Source: Paenibacillus sp. UNC451MF (lineage in GTDB: Bacteria; Bacillota; Bacilli; Paenibacillales; NBRC-103111). Taken from it: a DNA stretch of 64,000 nt. The first letter of the stretch is position 1; every line of letters starts with the position of its first letter. The stretch lies in NCBI RefSeq assembly GCF_000686845.1, contig NZ_JMLS01000022.1, positions 101,156 through 165,155 of the forward strand, read 5' to 3'. Shown here piece by piece: positions 18,355 to 27,855 of this stretch. The position numbers were made by a program, and so were the translations under genes. The notes under the pieces are model-generated. The model saw only the letters and a program-made list of their open reading frames with translations. It did no database searches and was not told the DNA's origin.

Positions 18355-18402
18355 TTGCAACATAAGCTGAAAAAAGGTATAATATATGGGAACAAATATT
18401 CC
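18355..18402 (+). promoter_or_regulatory. uvrB promoter with LexA-like SOS box
   Basis: The -35 is TTGCAA (18355-18360), the spacer 17 bp and the -10 TATAAT (18378-18383). Directly after it, at the expected transcription start, GGAACAAATATTCC (18389-18402) fits the Gram-positive LexA/DinR consensus CGAACRNRYGTTYC at 12 of 14 positions and is a near palindrome. uvrB is a LexA target in Bacillus (dinA). Binding is inferred. Confidence 0.65.
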
Positions 18403-18517
18403 TATAGAGGAAAAAGTCGAACGGAGTCAACCTGCGTCGATGAGGCGCATAGTATTTATCGGAAACATCCGAGCAAAAGTTTATAGAAAATGATCTTTTT
18501 CAATGGGCGGTGACGAA

Positions 18518-20515
18518 ATGAACGAAGTAATGATGAGTGATAAGCGTTTTGAGCTGGTGTCCGAATTTTCTCCCCAAGGGGATCAGCCGAAGGCTATAGA
18601 GAAGCTTTTAGAGAGCATCCGTGCAGGGAATAAGCATCAGACGCTGCTTGGTGCGACGGGTACAGGGAAGACATTTACCGCAGCTCAAGTGATCGCACAG
18701 TTGAATCGCCCTACACTTTTGATAGCTCATAATAAGACCTTGGCTGCGCAGCTTTGCAGTGAGTTGAAGGAGTTTTTTCCAAACAACGCGGTGGAATATT
18801 TCGTCAGTTATTACGACTATTATCAGCCAGAGGCCTACATTCCTTCGTCCGATACGTTTATTGAAAAAGATTCGAGCATAAATGATGAGATTGATAAGCT
18901 TCGTCACTCCGCTACCAGCTCGTTGTTTGAGCGTCGAGACGTCATTATCGTAGCGAGTGTGTCTTGTATTTATGGTTTGGGTTCTCCGATGGAGTACCGC
19001 AATCTGGTGATGTCGTTGAGAGTTGGAATGGAGCGCTCTCGCAATGAAATATTACATCGGCTGATTGATATCCAATACCAGCGCAACGATATGAACTTTG
19101 TACGGGGAACATTCCGCGTGCGGGGAGATGTCGTTGAAATATTCCCGGCTTCACATAGCGAACATGCAGTTCGTGTGGAGCTCTTCGGTGATGAAATCGA
19201 ACGGATTACCGAGATTGATGTCTTAACGGGTGAAATTCTGGGCGAAAGGGATCATATAGCCATATTCCCAGCGTCTCACTTCGTAACCCATGAGGATACG
19301 ATGAAAAGAGCTCTGGTGGACATTGAGCGTGAGCTTGAGGAACGGCTGGAGGAGCTTCGCGGAAAGGGCAAGCTTCTGGAGGCGCAACGTCTGGAGCAGC
19401 GGACTCGCTACGATATCGAAATGATGCAGGAGATGGGTTTCTGCTCCGGTATCGAGAACTACTCAGGGCCGTTGACATTCCGTGAGCGCGGGGCAACACC
19501 TTACACTTTGTTTGACTATTTCCCGGACGATATGCTGATTGTTGTGGATGAGTCGCATGTATCTCTTCCGCAAATCCGAGGAATGTATAACGGGGATAGA
19601 GCGCGTAAGGAAGTCCTTGTAGATCATGGGTTCCGTCTTCCTTCTGCGATGGATAACCGGCCGCTACGATTTGAGGAGTTTGAGAAGAAGGTGACACAGG
19701 CACTGTATATTTCAGCAACTCCAGGACCGTATGAATTGGAGCACTGCCCGGACATGGTGGAACAAATCATTCGTCCGACTGGCTTGATAGATCCTGAGAT
19801 CGAGGTTCGTCCTACCAAAGGGCAAATCGACGACCTACTCGGAGAGATACAGGACCGGATTCGTAAGGATGAAAGGGTGCTCGTTACCACACTAACCAAG
19901 AAGATGGCCGAGGATTTAACGGATTACTTTAAGGAAATCGGCATCAAGGTGCGTTATTTGCACTCCGATATTAAGACGTTAGAGCGGATGCAAATACTGC
20001 GTGAGCTGCGACTCGGCGTATTCCATGTGCTCGTAGGCATCAACCTGCTGAGAGAAGGCCTTGACCTTCCCGAAGTATCGCTGGTAGCGATTCTTGATGC
20101 AGATAAGGAAGGCTTCCTCCGTGCGGAGCGTTCTTTGATTCAGACTATCGGACGGGCGGCAAGGAATTCCAACGGCCGAGTTATTATGTATGGCGATAAG
20201 ATCACGGACTCTATGGACAAAGCGATACGCGAGACGGGTCGCCGGCGTGAAATCCAAATGGCATATAATGAAAAGCATGGGATTACCCCACAGACGATAC
20301 AGAAGAAAATACGCGACGTTATTGAGGCAGTTAAGGTTGCGGAAACGAAGGCGGATTATTTAACCGACGTGAAGCAGGCGAAAATGTCGAAGAAAGATCG
20401 GATGTCGCTAATCGATCGTCTGGAGCAGGAAATGAAGGAAGCGGCCAAAAACTTGCAATTTGAACGTGCCGCTGAGCTTCGTGATGCCGTCATGGAGTTA
20501 AAGGCGGAGCTTTAA
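18518..20515 (+). CDS. uvrB: Excinuclease ABC subunit B
   Basis: Damage-verifying helicase-like subunit of nucleotide excision repair. The 665-residue product has Walker [10 protein letters not shown], the beta-hairpin region [12 protein letters not shown] that clamps the DNA strand, the DESH box, motif VI ([12 protein letters not shown]) and a C-terminal UVR domain ([20 protein letters not shown]) that contacts UvrC. ATG 18518 follows GGCGGTGA; the ATG at 18503 lacks a site. It is followed by uvrA after 161 bp with no terminator, so the two are probably co-transcribed. Confidence 0.97.
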   Translation: MNEVMMSDKRFELVSEFSPQGDQPKAIEKLLESIRAGNKHQTLLGATGTGKTFTAAQVIAQLNRPTLLIAHNKTLAAQLCSELKEFFPNNAVEYFVSYYDYYQPEAYIPSSDTFIEKDSSINDEIDKLRHSATSSLFERRDVIIVASVSCIYGLGSPMEYRNLVMSLRVGMERSRNEILHRLIDIQYQRNDMNFVRGTFRVRGDVVEIFPASHSEHAVRVELFGDEIERITEIDVLTGEILGERDHIAIFPASHFVTHEDTMKRALVDIERELEERLEELRGKGKLLEAQRLEQRTRYDIEMMQEMGFCSGIENYSGPLTFRERGATPYTLFDYFPDDMLIVVDESHVSLPQIRGMYNGDRARKEVLVDHGFRLPSAMDNRPLRFEEFEKKVTQALYISATPGPYELEHCPDMVEQIIRPTGLIDPEIEVRPTKGQIDDLLGEIQDRIRKDERVLVTTLTKKMAEDLTDYFKEIGIKVRYLHSDIKTLERMQILRELRLGVFHVLVGINLLREGLDLPEVSLVAILDADKEGFLRAERSLIQTIGRAARNSNGRVIMYGDKITDSMDKAIRETGRRREIQMAYNEKHGITPQTIQKKIRDVIEAVKVAETKADYLTDVKQAKMSKKDRMSLIDRLEQEMKEAAKNLQFERAAELRDAVMELKAEL

Positions 20516-20676
20516 TGGGTATAATGTTGAAATAGATAGCTATATTTTGCTACAAATACTTGAATATAAAGCAAATATATACCAGCAATTCGGATATGGC
20601 GGGATCTCCATCAAGTGAGTACGGAAATTACATTTGCTGTCAGCTCCGTTGAAATATGAAGGATGGTGGAACGTAA

Positions 20677-23559
20677 GTGGCCAGAGACAATATAGTAATC
20701 AAGGGTGCAAGAGCCCACAATTTGAAAAATATTGATGTAACGATTCCACGCGACCAGTTTGTCGTATTGACCGGGCTTAGCGGCTCCGGTAAGTCGTCAT
20801 TGGCGTTCGATACGATTTATGCGGAGGGCCAGCGCAGATATGTAGAGTCCTTATCTGCATACGCGCGGCAGTTCCTCGGACAAATGGATAAGCCTGACGT
20901 TGATTCTATTGAAGGATTATCTCCGGCCATATCTATCGATCAAAAAACGACCAGCCGTAACCCTCGTTCAACCGTAGGGACGGTGACGGAAATATACGAT
21001 TATCTGCGATTGTTATTCGCACGGATCGGTCGTCCCCATTGCCCGGATCATAAAATCGAGATTACATCGCAAACCGTAGAACAAATGGTAGACCGGATTA
21101 TGGAATACCCGGAGAGAACCCGTCTGCAAATTCTGGCTCCGATTATTTCCGGACGTAAAGGAGAGCATACCAAGCTGCTGGCGGATATCCAGAAGCAGGG
21201 CTTTGTGCGCGTCCGTGTTAACGGAGAAGTCATGGACATATCGGATAAAATCGAGCTGGATAAAAACAAAAAGTCCAGCATTGAAGTCGTTGTGGACCGT
21301 ATCGTTGTAAAAGCCGACGTTCAGGCCCGTTTGGCAGACTCATTGGAGACTGCGCTGAAGCTAGCTAACGGTCGGGTTATCGTAGATGTATTGGAGCAAG
21401 AAGAGCTCCTGTTCAGCCAAAATCTGGCTTGTCCCGAATGCGGCTTCAGTATGGAAGAGCTGGCTCCAAGGATGTTCTCCTTCAACAGTCCGTTCGGCGC
21501 ATGCCCTGATTGTGACGGTTTAGGCAGTAAAATGATTGTAGACCCTGACCTATTAGTACCTAATCCTAAATTGACGATCGAGGAAGGCGCCTTCGAAGCT
21601 TGGGCGGGGAGCACCTCGAACTATTACCCTCAATTTCTAGCAGCAGTTTGCGATCATTACAACATTCCTAGGAATGTGCCTGTAGGTGATCTTACGGCGG
21701 AGCAAATGAAGAAACTGCTCCATGGTACAGGCGGAGAGAAGGTTCGCTTCCGCTTTGAAAACGATATGGGCCATAAGAAAGAGGCTATGGTCGCTTTTGA
21801 GGGGATTATTCCAAACCTGGAGCGCCGCTATCGTGATACGTTCTCGGAAGGAATACGGGAGCATATTGAGACTTATATGAGCTCCAAGCCATGCGGTAAA
21901 TGTAAAGGTCAGAGATTAAAACCAGAGACATTGGCCGTTACGATTAACGGTAAAAATATTGCTCACGTTACTTCCTTATCCATAGGAGACTCGCAAGAGT
22001 GGTTCGAATCTTTGAACTTAAATGATAGAGAGCTTCAGATCGCTCATCTAATATTAAAAGAAATTAATGCGCGGCTGGGCTTCCTAGTCAATGTAGGGCT
22101 GGACTATTTGACCATGCACCGTGCGGCAGGAACACTTTCAGGCGGGGAAGCGCAGCGGATTCGGCTAGCTACACAAATTGGCTCTAGCTTGATGGGTGTA
22201 CTATACATTCTTGACGAGCCTAGTATTGGCCTTCATCAGCGGGATAACGATCGGTTAATCAAGACGCTCGAGCATATGCGTGATCTGGGCAATACATTGA
22301 TCGTCGTTGAGCATGACGAAGATACGATGATGGCCGCCGATTATATTATTGATATTGGACCGGGTGCGGGCATTCACGGAGGCAATGTAGTGTCCCAGGG
22401 AACGCCTAAGGAGATTATGGCCGATCCGGAATCGTTAACAGGCCAGTACTTAAGCGGAAAGAAATTTATTCCTGTCGGGGCAGAGCGGCGTAAACCTAAT
22501 GGCAAATGGCTCGAAATCAAGGGAGCTAAGGAAAATAACTTGCGCAATGTCAGCGTAAAGATCCCTTTGGGTGTATTTACATGCGTCACTGGCGTATCCG
22601 GTTCTGGCAAGAGCACGCTCATTAATGAGCTGCTGTATAAAACATTAGCTAAGGAATTGAACGGGGCTAAGGTACGCCCTGGTGAGTATCGCGAGTTCGT
22701 TGGGTTAGAACATATCGATAAAGTGATCGACATTGACCAGTCTCCAATCGGTCGTACCCCGCGCTCCAATCCAGCCACATACACGGGTGTTTTTGATGAT
22801 ATCCGTGATGTGTATTCGGCGACGAATGAAGCAAAGGTGCGCGGCTATAAGAAAGGCCGGTTTAGCTTTAACGTCAAGGGCGGCCGCTGTGAGGCTTGTC
22901 GCGGTGACGGCATTATCAAGATTGAGATGCATTTCTTGCCTGATGTGTATGTGCCTTGTGAAGTATGTAAGGGAAAACGATATAACCGGGAGACGCTTGA
23001 GGTCCAGTACAAAGGGAAGAACATTTCGGAAGTGCTGGATATGACCTTAGAGGATGCGTGCGAATTTTTTAAAAACATTCCTCGTATTCATCGTAAGCTG
23101 CAAACGTTGTTGGATGTCGGCTTAGGCTATATGAATTTGGGCCAACCGGCGACTACACTATCCGGAGGCGAGGCGCAGCGTGTGAAGCTGGCAGCCGAGC
23201 TGTATCGTAGAAGCACGGGTAAGACGATTTATATATTGGATGAACCGACGACGGGGCTTCATATCCACGATATCGACCGGCTGTTGAAGGTGCTGCATCG
23301 CTTGGTAGAGAGCGGTGAAACTGTTCTTGTCATTGAGCATAACCTGGACGTCATTAAAACCGCTGACTACATGATTGATCTAGGTCCTGAGGGTGGAAGC
23401 AAAGGCGGTACAATCGTTGCGACAGGCACACCTGAGGATGTCGTAAAGGTGGATGGCTCTTACACCGGACGTTATTTGAAGCCCATCCTCGAGAGAGATA
23501 AGGCAAGGTCGGAGGATTACGCGCAGCGGGCGAAGCAGATAGAAGACGCAGTGGTATAA
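20677..23559 (+). CDS. uvrA: Excinuclease ABC subunit A
   Basis: Dimeric DNA-damage sensor with two ABC ATPase modules. The 960-residue product shows Walker [10 protein letters not shown] and GVSGSGKST, two LSGGEAQR signatures, and the zinc modules CPECG...CPDC (about residues 250-280) and CEAC...CEVC (about 740-770). The start is GTG 20677 after AAGGATGGTGG. All nucleotide and zinc sites look intact, so it is a standard UvrA and not a drug-resistance paralogue. A terminator follows 10 bp after the stop. Confidence 0.97.
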   Translation: MARDNIVIKGARAHNLKNIDVTIPRDQFVVLTGLSGSGKSSLAFDTIYAEGQRRYVESLSAYARQFLGQMDKPDVDSIEGLSPAISIDQKTTSRNPRSTVGTVTEIYDYLRLLFARIGRPHCPDHKIEITSQTVEQMVDRIMEYPERTRLQILAPIISGRKGEHTKLLADIQKQGFVRVRVNGEVMDISDKIELDKNKKSSIEVVVDRIVVKADVQARLADSLETALKLANGRVIVDVLEQEELLFSQNLACPECGFSMEELAPRMFSFNSPFGACPDCDGLGSKMIVDPDLLVPNPKLTIEEGAFEAWAGSTSNYYPQFLAAVCDHYNIPRNVPVGDLTAEQMKKLLHGTGGEKVRFRFENDMGHKKEAMVAFEGIIPNLERRYRDTFSEGIREHIETYMSSKPCGKCKGQRLKPETLAVTINGKNIAHVTSLSIGDSQEWFESLNLNDRELQIAHLILKEINARLGFLVNVGLDYLTMHRAAGTLSGGEAQRIRLATQIGSSLMGVLYILDEPSIGLHQRDNDRLIKTLEHMRDLGNTLIVVEHDEDTMMAADYIIDIGPGAGIHGGNVVSQGTPKEIMADPESLTGQYLSGKKFIPVGAERRKPNGKWLEIKGAKENNLRNVSVKIPLGVFTCVTGVSGSGKSTLINELLYKTLAKELNGAKVRPGEYREFVGLEHIDKVIDIDQSPIGRTPRSNPATYTGVFDDIRDVYSATNEAKVRGYKKGRFSFNVKGGRCEACRGDGIIKIEMHFLPDVYVPCEVCKGKRYNRETLEVQYKGKNISEVLDMTLEDACEFFKNIPRIHRKLQTLLDVGLGYMNLGQPATTLSGGEAQRVKLAAELYRRSTGKTIYILDEPTTGLHIHDIDRLLKVLHRLVESGETVLVIEHNLDVIKTADYMIDLGPEGGSKGGTIVATGTPEDVVKVDGSYTGRYLKPILERDKARSEDYAQRAKQIEDAVV

Positions 23560-23566
23560 GTAGCAG

Positions 23567-23601
23567 ATCGCTCAGACTTAATAGGTTTGGGCGATTTTTT
23601 T
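23567..23601 (+). terminator. Terminator of uvrBA
   Basis: An 11-bp stem with two G-T pairs joins ATCGCTCAGAC (23567-23577) to GTTTGGGCGAT (23585-23595) and is followed by a run of T. Confidence 0.85.
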
Positions 23602-23608
23602 CAATATA

Positions 23609-23645
23609 AAAAGCTTGGTCCCCCAAAGAGGAGAACCAAGCTTTT
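23609..23645. terminator. Terminator of the siroheme reductase gene, possibly two-way
   Basis: AAAAGCTTGGT (23609-23619) pairs with ACCAAGCTTTT (23635-23645). On the minus strand it is followed by TTTTTATATT, 12 bp after the reductase stop. Confidence 0.8.
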
Positions 23646-23657
23646 ATCGTATAACAA

Positions 23658-25268
23658 TTAGGAAGCAAGAATCGAAGTCAGTTTGTCCTGGAAGGCTGGA
23701 ATGCCTACACGGGTAACAAATTGATGGAAGGTTTCACCATCACTGCGATTTTCTTTGTAATACAATATCAATTGAGCCAGGACGGGTCCTACATTGTCGC
23801 CTTTGACGCGACCCTTCAACACTTGGTTGAATTGTGCGCCTGGACCAAGAATACCGCCTACAGCGATATCAAATGCGTCTACCATACCTTCAGGTGTCTT
23901 AACGAGCGCACCTTGAAGACCGATGTCAGCGATATGCTTTTGACCACATGCGTTCGGACAGCCGATAAAATGAATCCGAACTTCTTCGTCCAACTCAACG
24001 TGGGCATCCAAATATTCAGCAACGAGAACTGCTCTTTTTTTAGTCTCTACAACGGCCAGGTTGCAGAACTCGTTGCCGGTACAGGATACCGTACGGCTCA
24101 AGAAATGCTTTGGATTCGGTGTTAAGCGCTCGAAGATTTTCTCCGATAATGCAGCCTCGACTTTCTCTGTCGGGACACCGGAGAGAATGATATTTTGGGA
24201 TACGGTAGTACGGATTGTTTTGTCGCCGTATTCATCGGCAATACGAGCCAGTTCCGTAAGCTCCACATCATCCAGACGACCTACCGGCACGCTCAGTCCG
24301 ATATAGTTCAAGCCTTCTTGCTTTTGTGGATGAACGCCATCGAAATAAGCAGCTTTCCAGCCTACAACCTTATCTTCACCAAGAGAAGGCATATCGCCGA
24401 TAAGTTTAATTAGCTCTTCTTTGAACTTCTCCGGACCCCAGTCAGCCACGAGGAATTTCAGACGGGCATGATGACGCTTTTCGCGGTAACCGTGATCACG
24501 ATATATGGTGGTTACTCCAGTAGCAACTTTTAAAACGTCTTCGGGTTTTACAAAAAGATCCAGTCTTTTTGCCAAATGAGGTTTGGCTGATAAACCACCG
24601 CCAACCCATGCATGGAATCCGACTACTTCTTGACCGTCGATAACCTTGGTAGCAGGAGTAAACGCCAGGCATTGAATTTCTGCGTGACCAGAGTTATAAA
24701 TATTAGAAGAAATGGACATTTTATATTTACGCGGTAAGTTAGAGAAATCGCGATTCATTAAGAAAAAGTCGTTGACTTCATTAACCAACTGCGTTGTATC
24801 CATAAGCTCGTCTTTGTCGATTCCAGCCAAAGGGTTTCCTACAACGGTACGCGGGCAATCCCCGCAAGCCTCGAAAGAATACAGGCCTACCGATTCCAGA
24901 CGTTTGAAGATATCGGGCAAGTTTTCGACACGAAGCCAGTGGAATTGGATGGCTTGTCTAGTCGTAACGTCTACAAGGCCTCGTCCGTAATCTTTGGCGA
25001 TGGATGCCATTGCACGGGCTTGATCGGAAGTCATGATGCCGGTATTAATACGGACACGCATCATGAAATAACCGTCTTTCGGTTTTTGCTCATAAACACC
25101 CGCCCATTTGAAGCGATTCATATCGTCTTCGGTGATGGCATTGTAGCCTTCGTGAGCGTATTTTTCAATAATGGTACGAATAACGTCGAGGCCGTCTTTT
25201 TCAAGCTTTTGCAGTTCAACCTTGCTAAGCTTGGATGGGTCTGCCACCCAGATTGCTTCATAAGCCAT
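23658..25268 (-). CDS. Siroheme-dependent nitrite/sulfite reductase (ferredoxin type)
   Basis: A six-electron reductase with siroheme and one 4Fe-4S cluster, acting in nitrite or sulfite assimilation. The 536-residue protein has the two-fold ferrodoxin-reductase-like repeat, TTRQAIQFHWL and EACGDCPRTVVGNPLAG in the first half, and the cluster/siroheme cysteines as CTGNEFC and CPNAC in the second (about residues 405-455). No flavoprotein or NADPH-binding partner is adjacent, so ferredoxin is the likely donor. Sequence does not separate nitrite from sulfite as substrate, and no nar, nas or cys genes lie nearby. AAAGGAGGAG precedes the ATG. Confidence 0.88.
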   Translation of the reverse strand: MAYEAIWVADPSKLSKVELQKLEKDGLDVIRTIIEKYAHEGYNAITEDDMNRFKWAGVYEQKPKDGYFMMRVRINTGIMTSDQARAMASIAKDYGRGLVDVTTRQAIQFHWLRVENLPDIFKRLESVGLYSFEACGDCPRTVVGNPLAGIDKDELMDTTQLVNEVNDFFLMNRDFSNLPRKYKMSISSNIYNSGHAEIQCLAFTPATKVIDGQEVVGFHAWVGGGLSAKPHLAKRLDLFVKPEDVLKVATGVTTIYRDHGYREKRHHARLKFLVADWGPEKFKEELIKLIGDMPSLGEDKVVGWKAAYFDGVHPQKQEGLNYIGLSVPVGRLDDVELTELARIADEYGDKTIRTTVSQNIILSGVPTEKVEAALSEKIFERLTPNPKHFLSRTVSCTGNEFCNLAVVETKKRAVLVAEYLDAHVELDEEVRIHFIGCPNACGQKHIADIGLQGALVKTPEGMVDAFDIAVGGILGPGAQFNQVLKGRVKGDNVGPVLAQLILYYKENRSDGETFHQFVTRVGIPAFQDKLTSILAS

Positions 25269-25571
25269 GTTGTAATTGCTCCTCCTTTAAAGCGTAAATC
25301 CGATTAAATTAGTATGAAAAAGAATACCATAATAGTAACATTTTTACGAAGATACGTAAATCGACAATGGATTGACGGTGCAGGCTTTGCTATATGTAGC
25401 CGTGTCTAAGTTAACTCAATGATGTTTTATCTGACTACGGGTAAGTCAAAGAGCTGTAAAATGAGGAAATGTTGACAAACTTGTTACACTTCCTATTTAT
25501 GGCTTGCACTTCATGACGACTCAAGATAAGATAGAAAATAAGCATTTTTGTACATTGAAGGAGGTCTCTCG
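25269..25571. promoter_or_regulatory. Divergent regulatory region, siroheme reductase / small membrane protein
   Basis: No gene was found here. An inverted repeat TTTACG, AAGATA, CGTAAA lies at 25343-25360, about 75 bp before the reductase start, and could be an operator. For the plus-strand gene, TTGACA at 25472-25477 with a 16-bp spacer to TATTTA (25494-25499) is a plausible sigma-A promoter. I looked for a SAM riboswitch ahead of the reductase and saw none. Confidence 0.4.
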
Positions 25572-25787
25572 ATGTTTTTGGCTGAAGAGGCAGCGCAAGC
25601 AGCGAGTAAATTTGACAGTTTTGACATATTCGTAATTTTGTTTACGATTGTTATTGCTATCGGCGTAGTACGTTTATTGGGTGCTGTTAAGAAAAATCCT
25701 TTTGCCATCGGCTTCGGCTCGATCAGCTTGATCGTGTTTTTGATAATGGACGTCGTTATGGTCATGAACTGGATGGACAAATTGTAA
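25572..25787 (+). CDS. Small membrane protein of unknown function (71 aa)
   Basis: A 71-residue protein with two predicted transmembrane helices (about 18-37 and 45-66) joined by a short basic loop (KKNPFAIG). The acidic, Ala-rich N-terminus probably faces one side of the membrane. It resembles small two-helix proteins of the DUF2759 kind found in Bacilli, but I am not sure of that. ATG 25572 has an ideal AAGGAGG; an upstream in-frame ATG at 25548 lacks one. It is a single-gene unit with a terminator about 110 bp downstream. Confidence 0.7.
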   Translation: MFLAEEAAQAASKFDSFDIFVILFTIVIAIGVVRLLGAVKKNPFAIGFGSISLIVFLIMDVVMVMNWMDKL

Positions 25788-25896
25788 TCATCGAACGGAA
25801 TTGAGCAATAACTTTAACTGCTGCGGCTAATTAAGCGGCGGCTGTAATGCATGTGTAGTTTTATCACAAGCCTATAGGAACGCTCTATAAGGTAAG

Positions 25897-25928
25897 AAGC
25901 CCTGGATCTCATGGAGACCAGGGCTTTT
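25897..25928. terminator. Terminator between the small membrane protein and the isomerase-like gene
   Basis: AAGCCCTGG (25897-25905) pairs with CCAGGGCTT (25918-25926); an inner TCTC/GAGA pairing closes an ATG loop. A short T-rich tail follows on the plus strand; the minus-strand tail is weak. Confidence 0.75.
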
Positions 25929-25953
25929 CGTTTAAGATGACAGCGCAGACGGG

Positions 25954-26922
25954 TTATACCCACCACATTTCACCAAGCGGTTCTTTGATGAGGACTTGCT
26001 GCAGGTTTTGTACCGCTTTGGTGAATCCTTCTTCCACGGACATTAAACCATCCTCATGCTCAATGCTGACAACGTAATCGTAGCCAACCAAGCGAAGAGT
26101 ACTAATGATATCCGCCCACGTTTTAAGATCATGTCCAAAGCCAACACTACGGAACTGCCAAGCGCGATCCAGCATCGCCGTATAAGGCTGCATATCGGTC
26201 ACACCGTGCTTATTGACGTTGATTGGATCAATGGTCGTATCTTTGGCATGGAAGTGATGGATGGCGCCTGCACGGCCAAGGATTTGAATGGCTTGAACCG
26301 GATCGATCCCTTGCCACCACATATGACTCGGGTCCAGATTCGCGCCGATAACGTCTCCTGCCGCTTCACGAAGACGCAGTAGAGTTGCTGGCGTATGAAC
26401 GGAGAAACCACCGTGCAATTCCAATCCGAATTTCACATTGCGGTCCGAAGCGAATTTACCGGTCTCGGTCCAATAAGGAATGACTTTATTAGTCCACTGC
26501 CAATCCAAAATTTCTTGATAATCAGGCGGCCAAGGAGCTACCGGCCAGTTAGGATATTTAGCATTCTCATGATCGCCAGGGCAGCCGGAGAAAGTATTGA
26601 CGACTGGTACTTCCAGCTTCTCGGCCAACTCAACGGTTTTTAGTATCAATTGCTGATGTTCTTCAGAAATGGCTTTCTGGGGATGAAGCGGATTCGCATG
26701 ACAGCTCAGAGCGCTGATAAACAAGCCGCGGGATTCAATCGCTTTTTTGAACGCTTTCAATTTGCTATCATCAGCAAGGAGCACATCCGGATCACAATGA
26801 GCATTGCCAGGATATCCCCCAGTCCCTAATTCAACCGCGTCCAGTCCTTTAGATGCAATAAAGTCGAGTGCTTCTTCGAAAGGCTTTTGGCCAAAAAGTA
26901 CCGTAAAAACGCCTAATTTCAT
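25954..26922 (-). CDS. Sugar phosphate isomerase/epimerase (xylose-isomerase-like TIM barrel)
   Basis: A 322-residue AP-endonuclease-2/xylose isomerase superfamily barrel. Metal-binding residues typical of the family are visible: Glu in GLELHGG, Asp/His in LDPSHMWWQG, His in HFHAKD and Glu in VSIEHED. Homologues act on sugars or inositol derivatives (IolE, YcjR-like), but the exact substrate is unknown. It stands alone, behind its own promoter and a repeated TGTACGCG element that could be an operator. GGAGGTG precedes the ATG. No transporter or dehydrogenase lies next to it to suggest a pathway. Confidence 0.85.
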   Translation of the reverse strand: MKLGVFTVLFGQKPFEEALDFIASKGLDAVELGTGGYPGNAHCDPDVLLADDSKLKAFKKAIESRGLFISALSCHANPLHPQKAISEEHQQLILKTVELAEKLEVPVVNTFSGCPGDHENAKYPNWPVAPWPPDYQEILDWQWTNKVIPYWTETGKFASDRNVKFGLELHGGFSVHTPATLLRLREAAGDVIGANLDPSHMWWQGIDPVQAIQILGRAGAIHHFHAKDTTIDPINVNKHGVTDMQPYTAMLDRAWQFRSVGFGHDLKTWADIISTLRLVGYDYVVSIEHEDGLMSVEEGFTKAVQNLQQVLIKEPLGEMWWV

Positions 26923-26947
26923 TTGACACCTCCGAAAAAATAGAAAA

Positions 26948-26979
26948 TGTACGCGTGTACGCGATTAATTTTGATTATA
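26948..26979 (-). promoter_or_regulatory. Extended -10 promoter and possible operator of the isomerase-like gene
   Basis: On the minus strand TGC-TATAAT (-10 at 26979-26974) is an extended -10 element without a clear -35. Just downstream, around the start of transcription, the plus strand reads TGTACGCGTGTACGCG (26948-26963), a direct repeat of TGTACGCG. The position suits a repressor site. The regulator is unknown. Confidence 0.5.
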
Positions 26980-27223
26980 GCATTGTTTAGCCTCCGCTCC
27001 TAGTGCAAGTTAAGGACAAGCCAAGATACGTGGAAATCACAGTAAAAAAATAAACTTCGACAGTTTGTCTCGACAGCGTTCCCATTTCTTTGCATGGCAT
27101 ATCCAGTACAATAATGAAGGCGCCAAAATCCGGAGGAAAAGAGGTGCATAGAGTAGCCGAGGCAGCGGCGGTGTCGGTCGATCGCGGGATGTCAAAACTT
27201 TTTGAAGAGAGGGCGGATCAAAT
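26980..27223. other. Intergenic region before two small unknown genes
   Basis: With the operator region above, this makes a gene-free stretch of about 300 bp. A reading frame beginning at 27090 runs across it but overlaps the better-supported gene at 27224 in another frame. No convincing promoter or structured RNA was seen. AGAGGGCGG just before 27224 is the likely ribosome binding site. Confidence 0.4.
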
Positions 27224-27562
27224 ATGTATAGCAAAGATACCCAAATCGTTGAAACGGTTTCTGGCCAATGGCTTCGTTTCCCTAATCACTTTAAAAAGTC
27301 CACATGCTTGGTCGAATTGTCCAATCAAATTTCGCTTAATATCGATATCAAGTCGGGCAATGTACACATTCATAAGAAGGACCATAACCAAGTGTACCAG
27401 CATATCGGCGATGTATTTATTTCGGCGTCAAGCAATAATCAAATTCATTGTCATGTTTCGCAAACACCAAGCAGTGAGAAAATGGAAACTGTATTCTCCG
27501 GTCTGCTGCAGACGGGAAATGCTCAAAATGCTGAAACGTTAGAAAAGGAGGAATCAGCTTGA
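27224..27562 (+). CDS. Hypothetical protein (112 aa)
   Basis: I do not recognise this protein. It is hydrophilic, has no signal peptide or membrane helix, and contains a beta-rich centre (CLVELSNQISLNIDIKSGN, then VHIHKKDHNQV) with several histidines and a Glu-rich end. It overlaps the next gene by 4 bp (TTGA), and AGGAGG for that gene lies inside its 3' end, so the two are translation-coupled and probably work together. Both precede a shared terminator. Confidence 0.6.
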   Translation: MYSKDTQIVETVSGQWLRFPNHFKKSTCLVELSNQISLNIDIKSGNVHIHKKDHNQVYQHIGDVFISASSNNQIHCHVSQTPSSEKMETVFSGLLQTGNAQNAETLEKEESA

Positions 27563-27777
27563 GAATCCGGCTGCAAGATAAGGACATTCCGGTTACTTTC
27601 GTCTCAAGCGACCACAAAATGATTCCGCAGTTAATTTATGCATTGAAAGCAAAAGGGGATGAGAAGCAGGGCGGTTCCTTGGATGTAGATTCTTTGGAAC
27701 GGATTGAGGTCGTCGGAACGGAAGCGTACTTATATTCCAAAGCGAATCCGGGCAAACGTTACTTGGCCCTGTACTAG
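27559..27777 (+). CDS. Hypothetical protein (72 aa), coupled to the preceding gene
   Basis: A small soluble protein of 72 residues, starting at TTG 27559 with AGGAGG eight bases upstream. It begins MRIRLQDKDIPVTFVSSDH and ends in a KRYLALY beta-strand-like tail. No known domain, cysteine motif or membrane segment is seen. The 4-bp overlap with the preceding gene implies co-translation. A terminator follows within 10 bp. Confidence 0.6.
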   Translation: MRIRLQDKDIPVTFVSSDHKMIPQLIYALKAKGDEKQGGSLDVDSLERIEVVGTEAYLYSKANPGKRYLALY

Positions 27778-27786
27778 AGTAAAACA

Positions 27787-27828
27787 AAAGAGTCTGACGT
27801 TCCTGTGAGTGAACGAAAGACTCTTTTT
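27787..27828. terminator. Bidirectional terminator between the small genes and the dlt-like operon
   Basis: AAAGAGTCT (27787-27795) pairs with AGACTCTTT (27818-27826), and inside it CGTTC with GAACG. T-runs exist on both sides, so it can stop the plus-strand pair and the minus-strand dlt-like operon. Confidence 0.85.
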
Positions 27829-27855
27829 AAGTTCGGGGCGAACTGCAGCCTTCAT

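Noticed and set aside
25269..25420. SAM (S-box) or other riboswitch ahead of the siroheme reductase
   Set aside because: No S-box consensus stems or terminator/antiterminator pair were visible; only a short inverted repeat.
27090..27542. Longer plus-strand reading frame over the small unknown gene
   Set aside because: It lacks a good ribosome binding site, is rich in rare Ile/Arg/Lys runs, and overlaps the frame at 27224, which has a better start and is coupled to the next gene.
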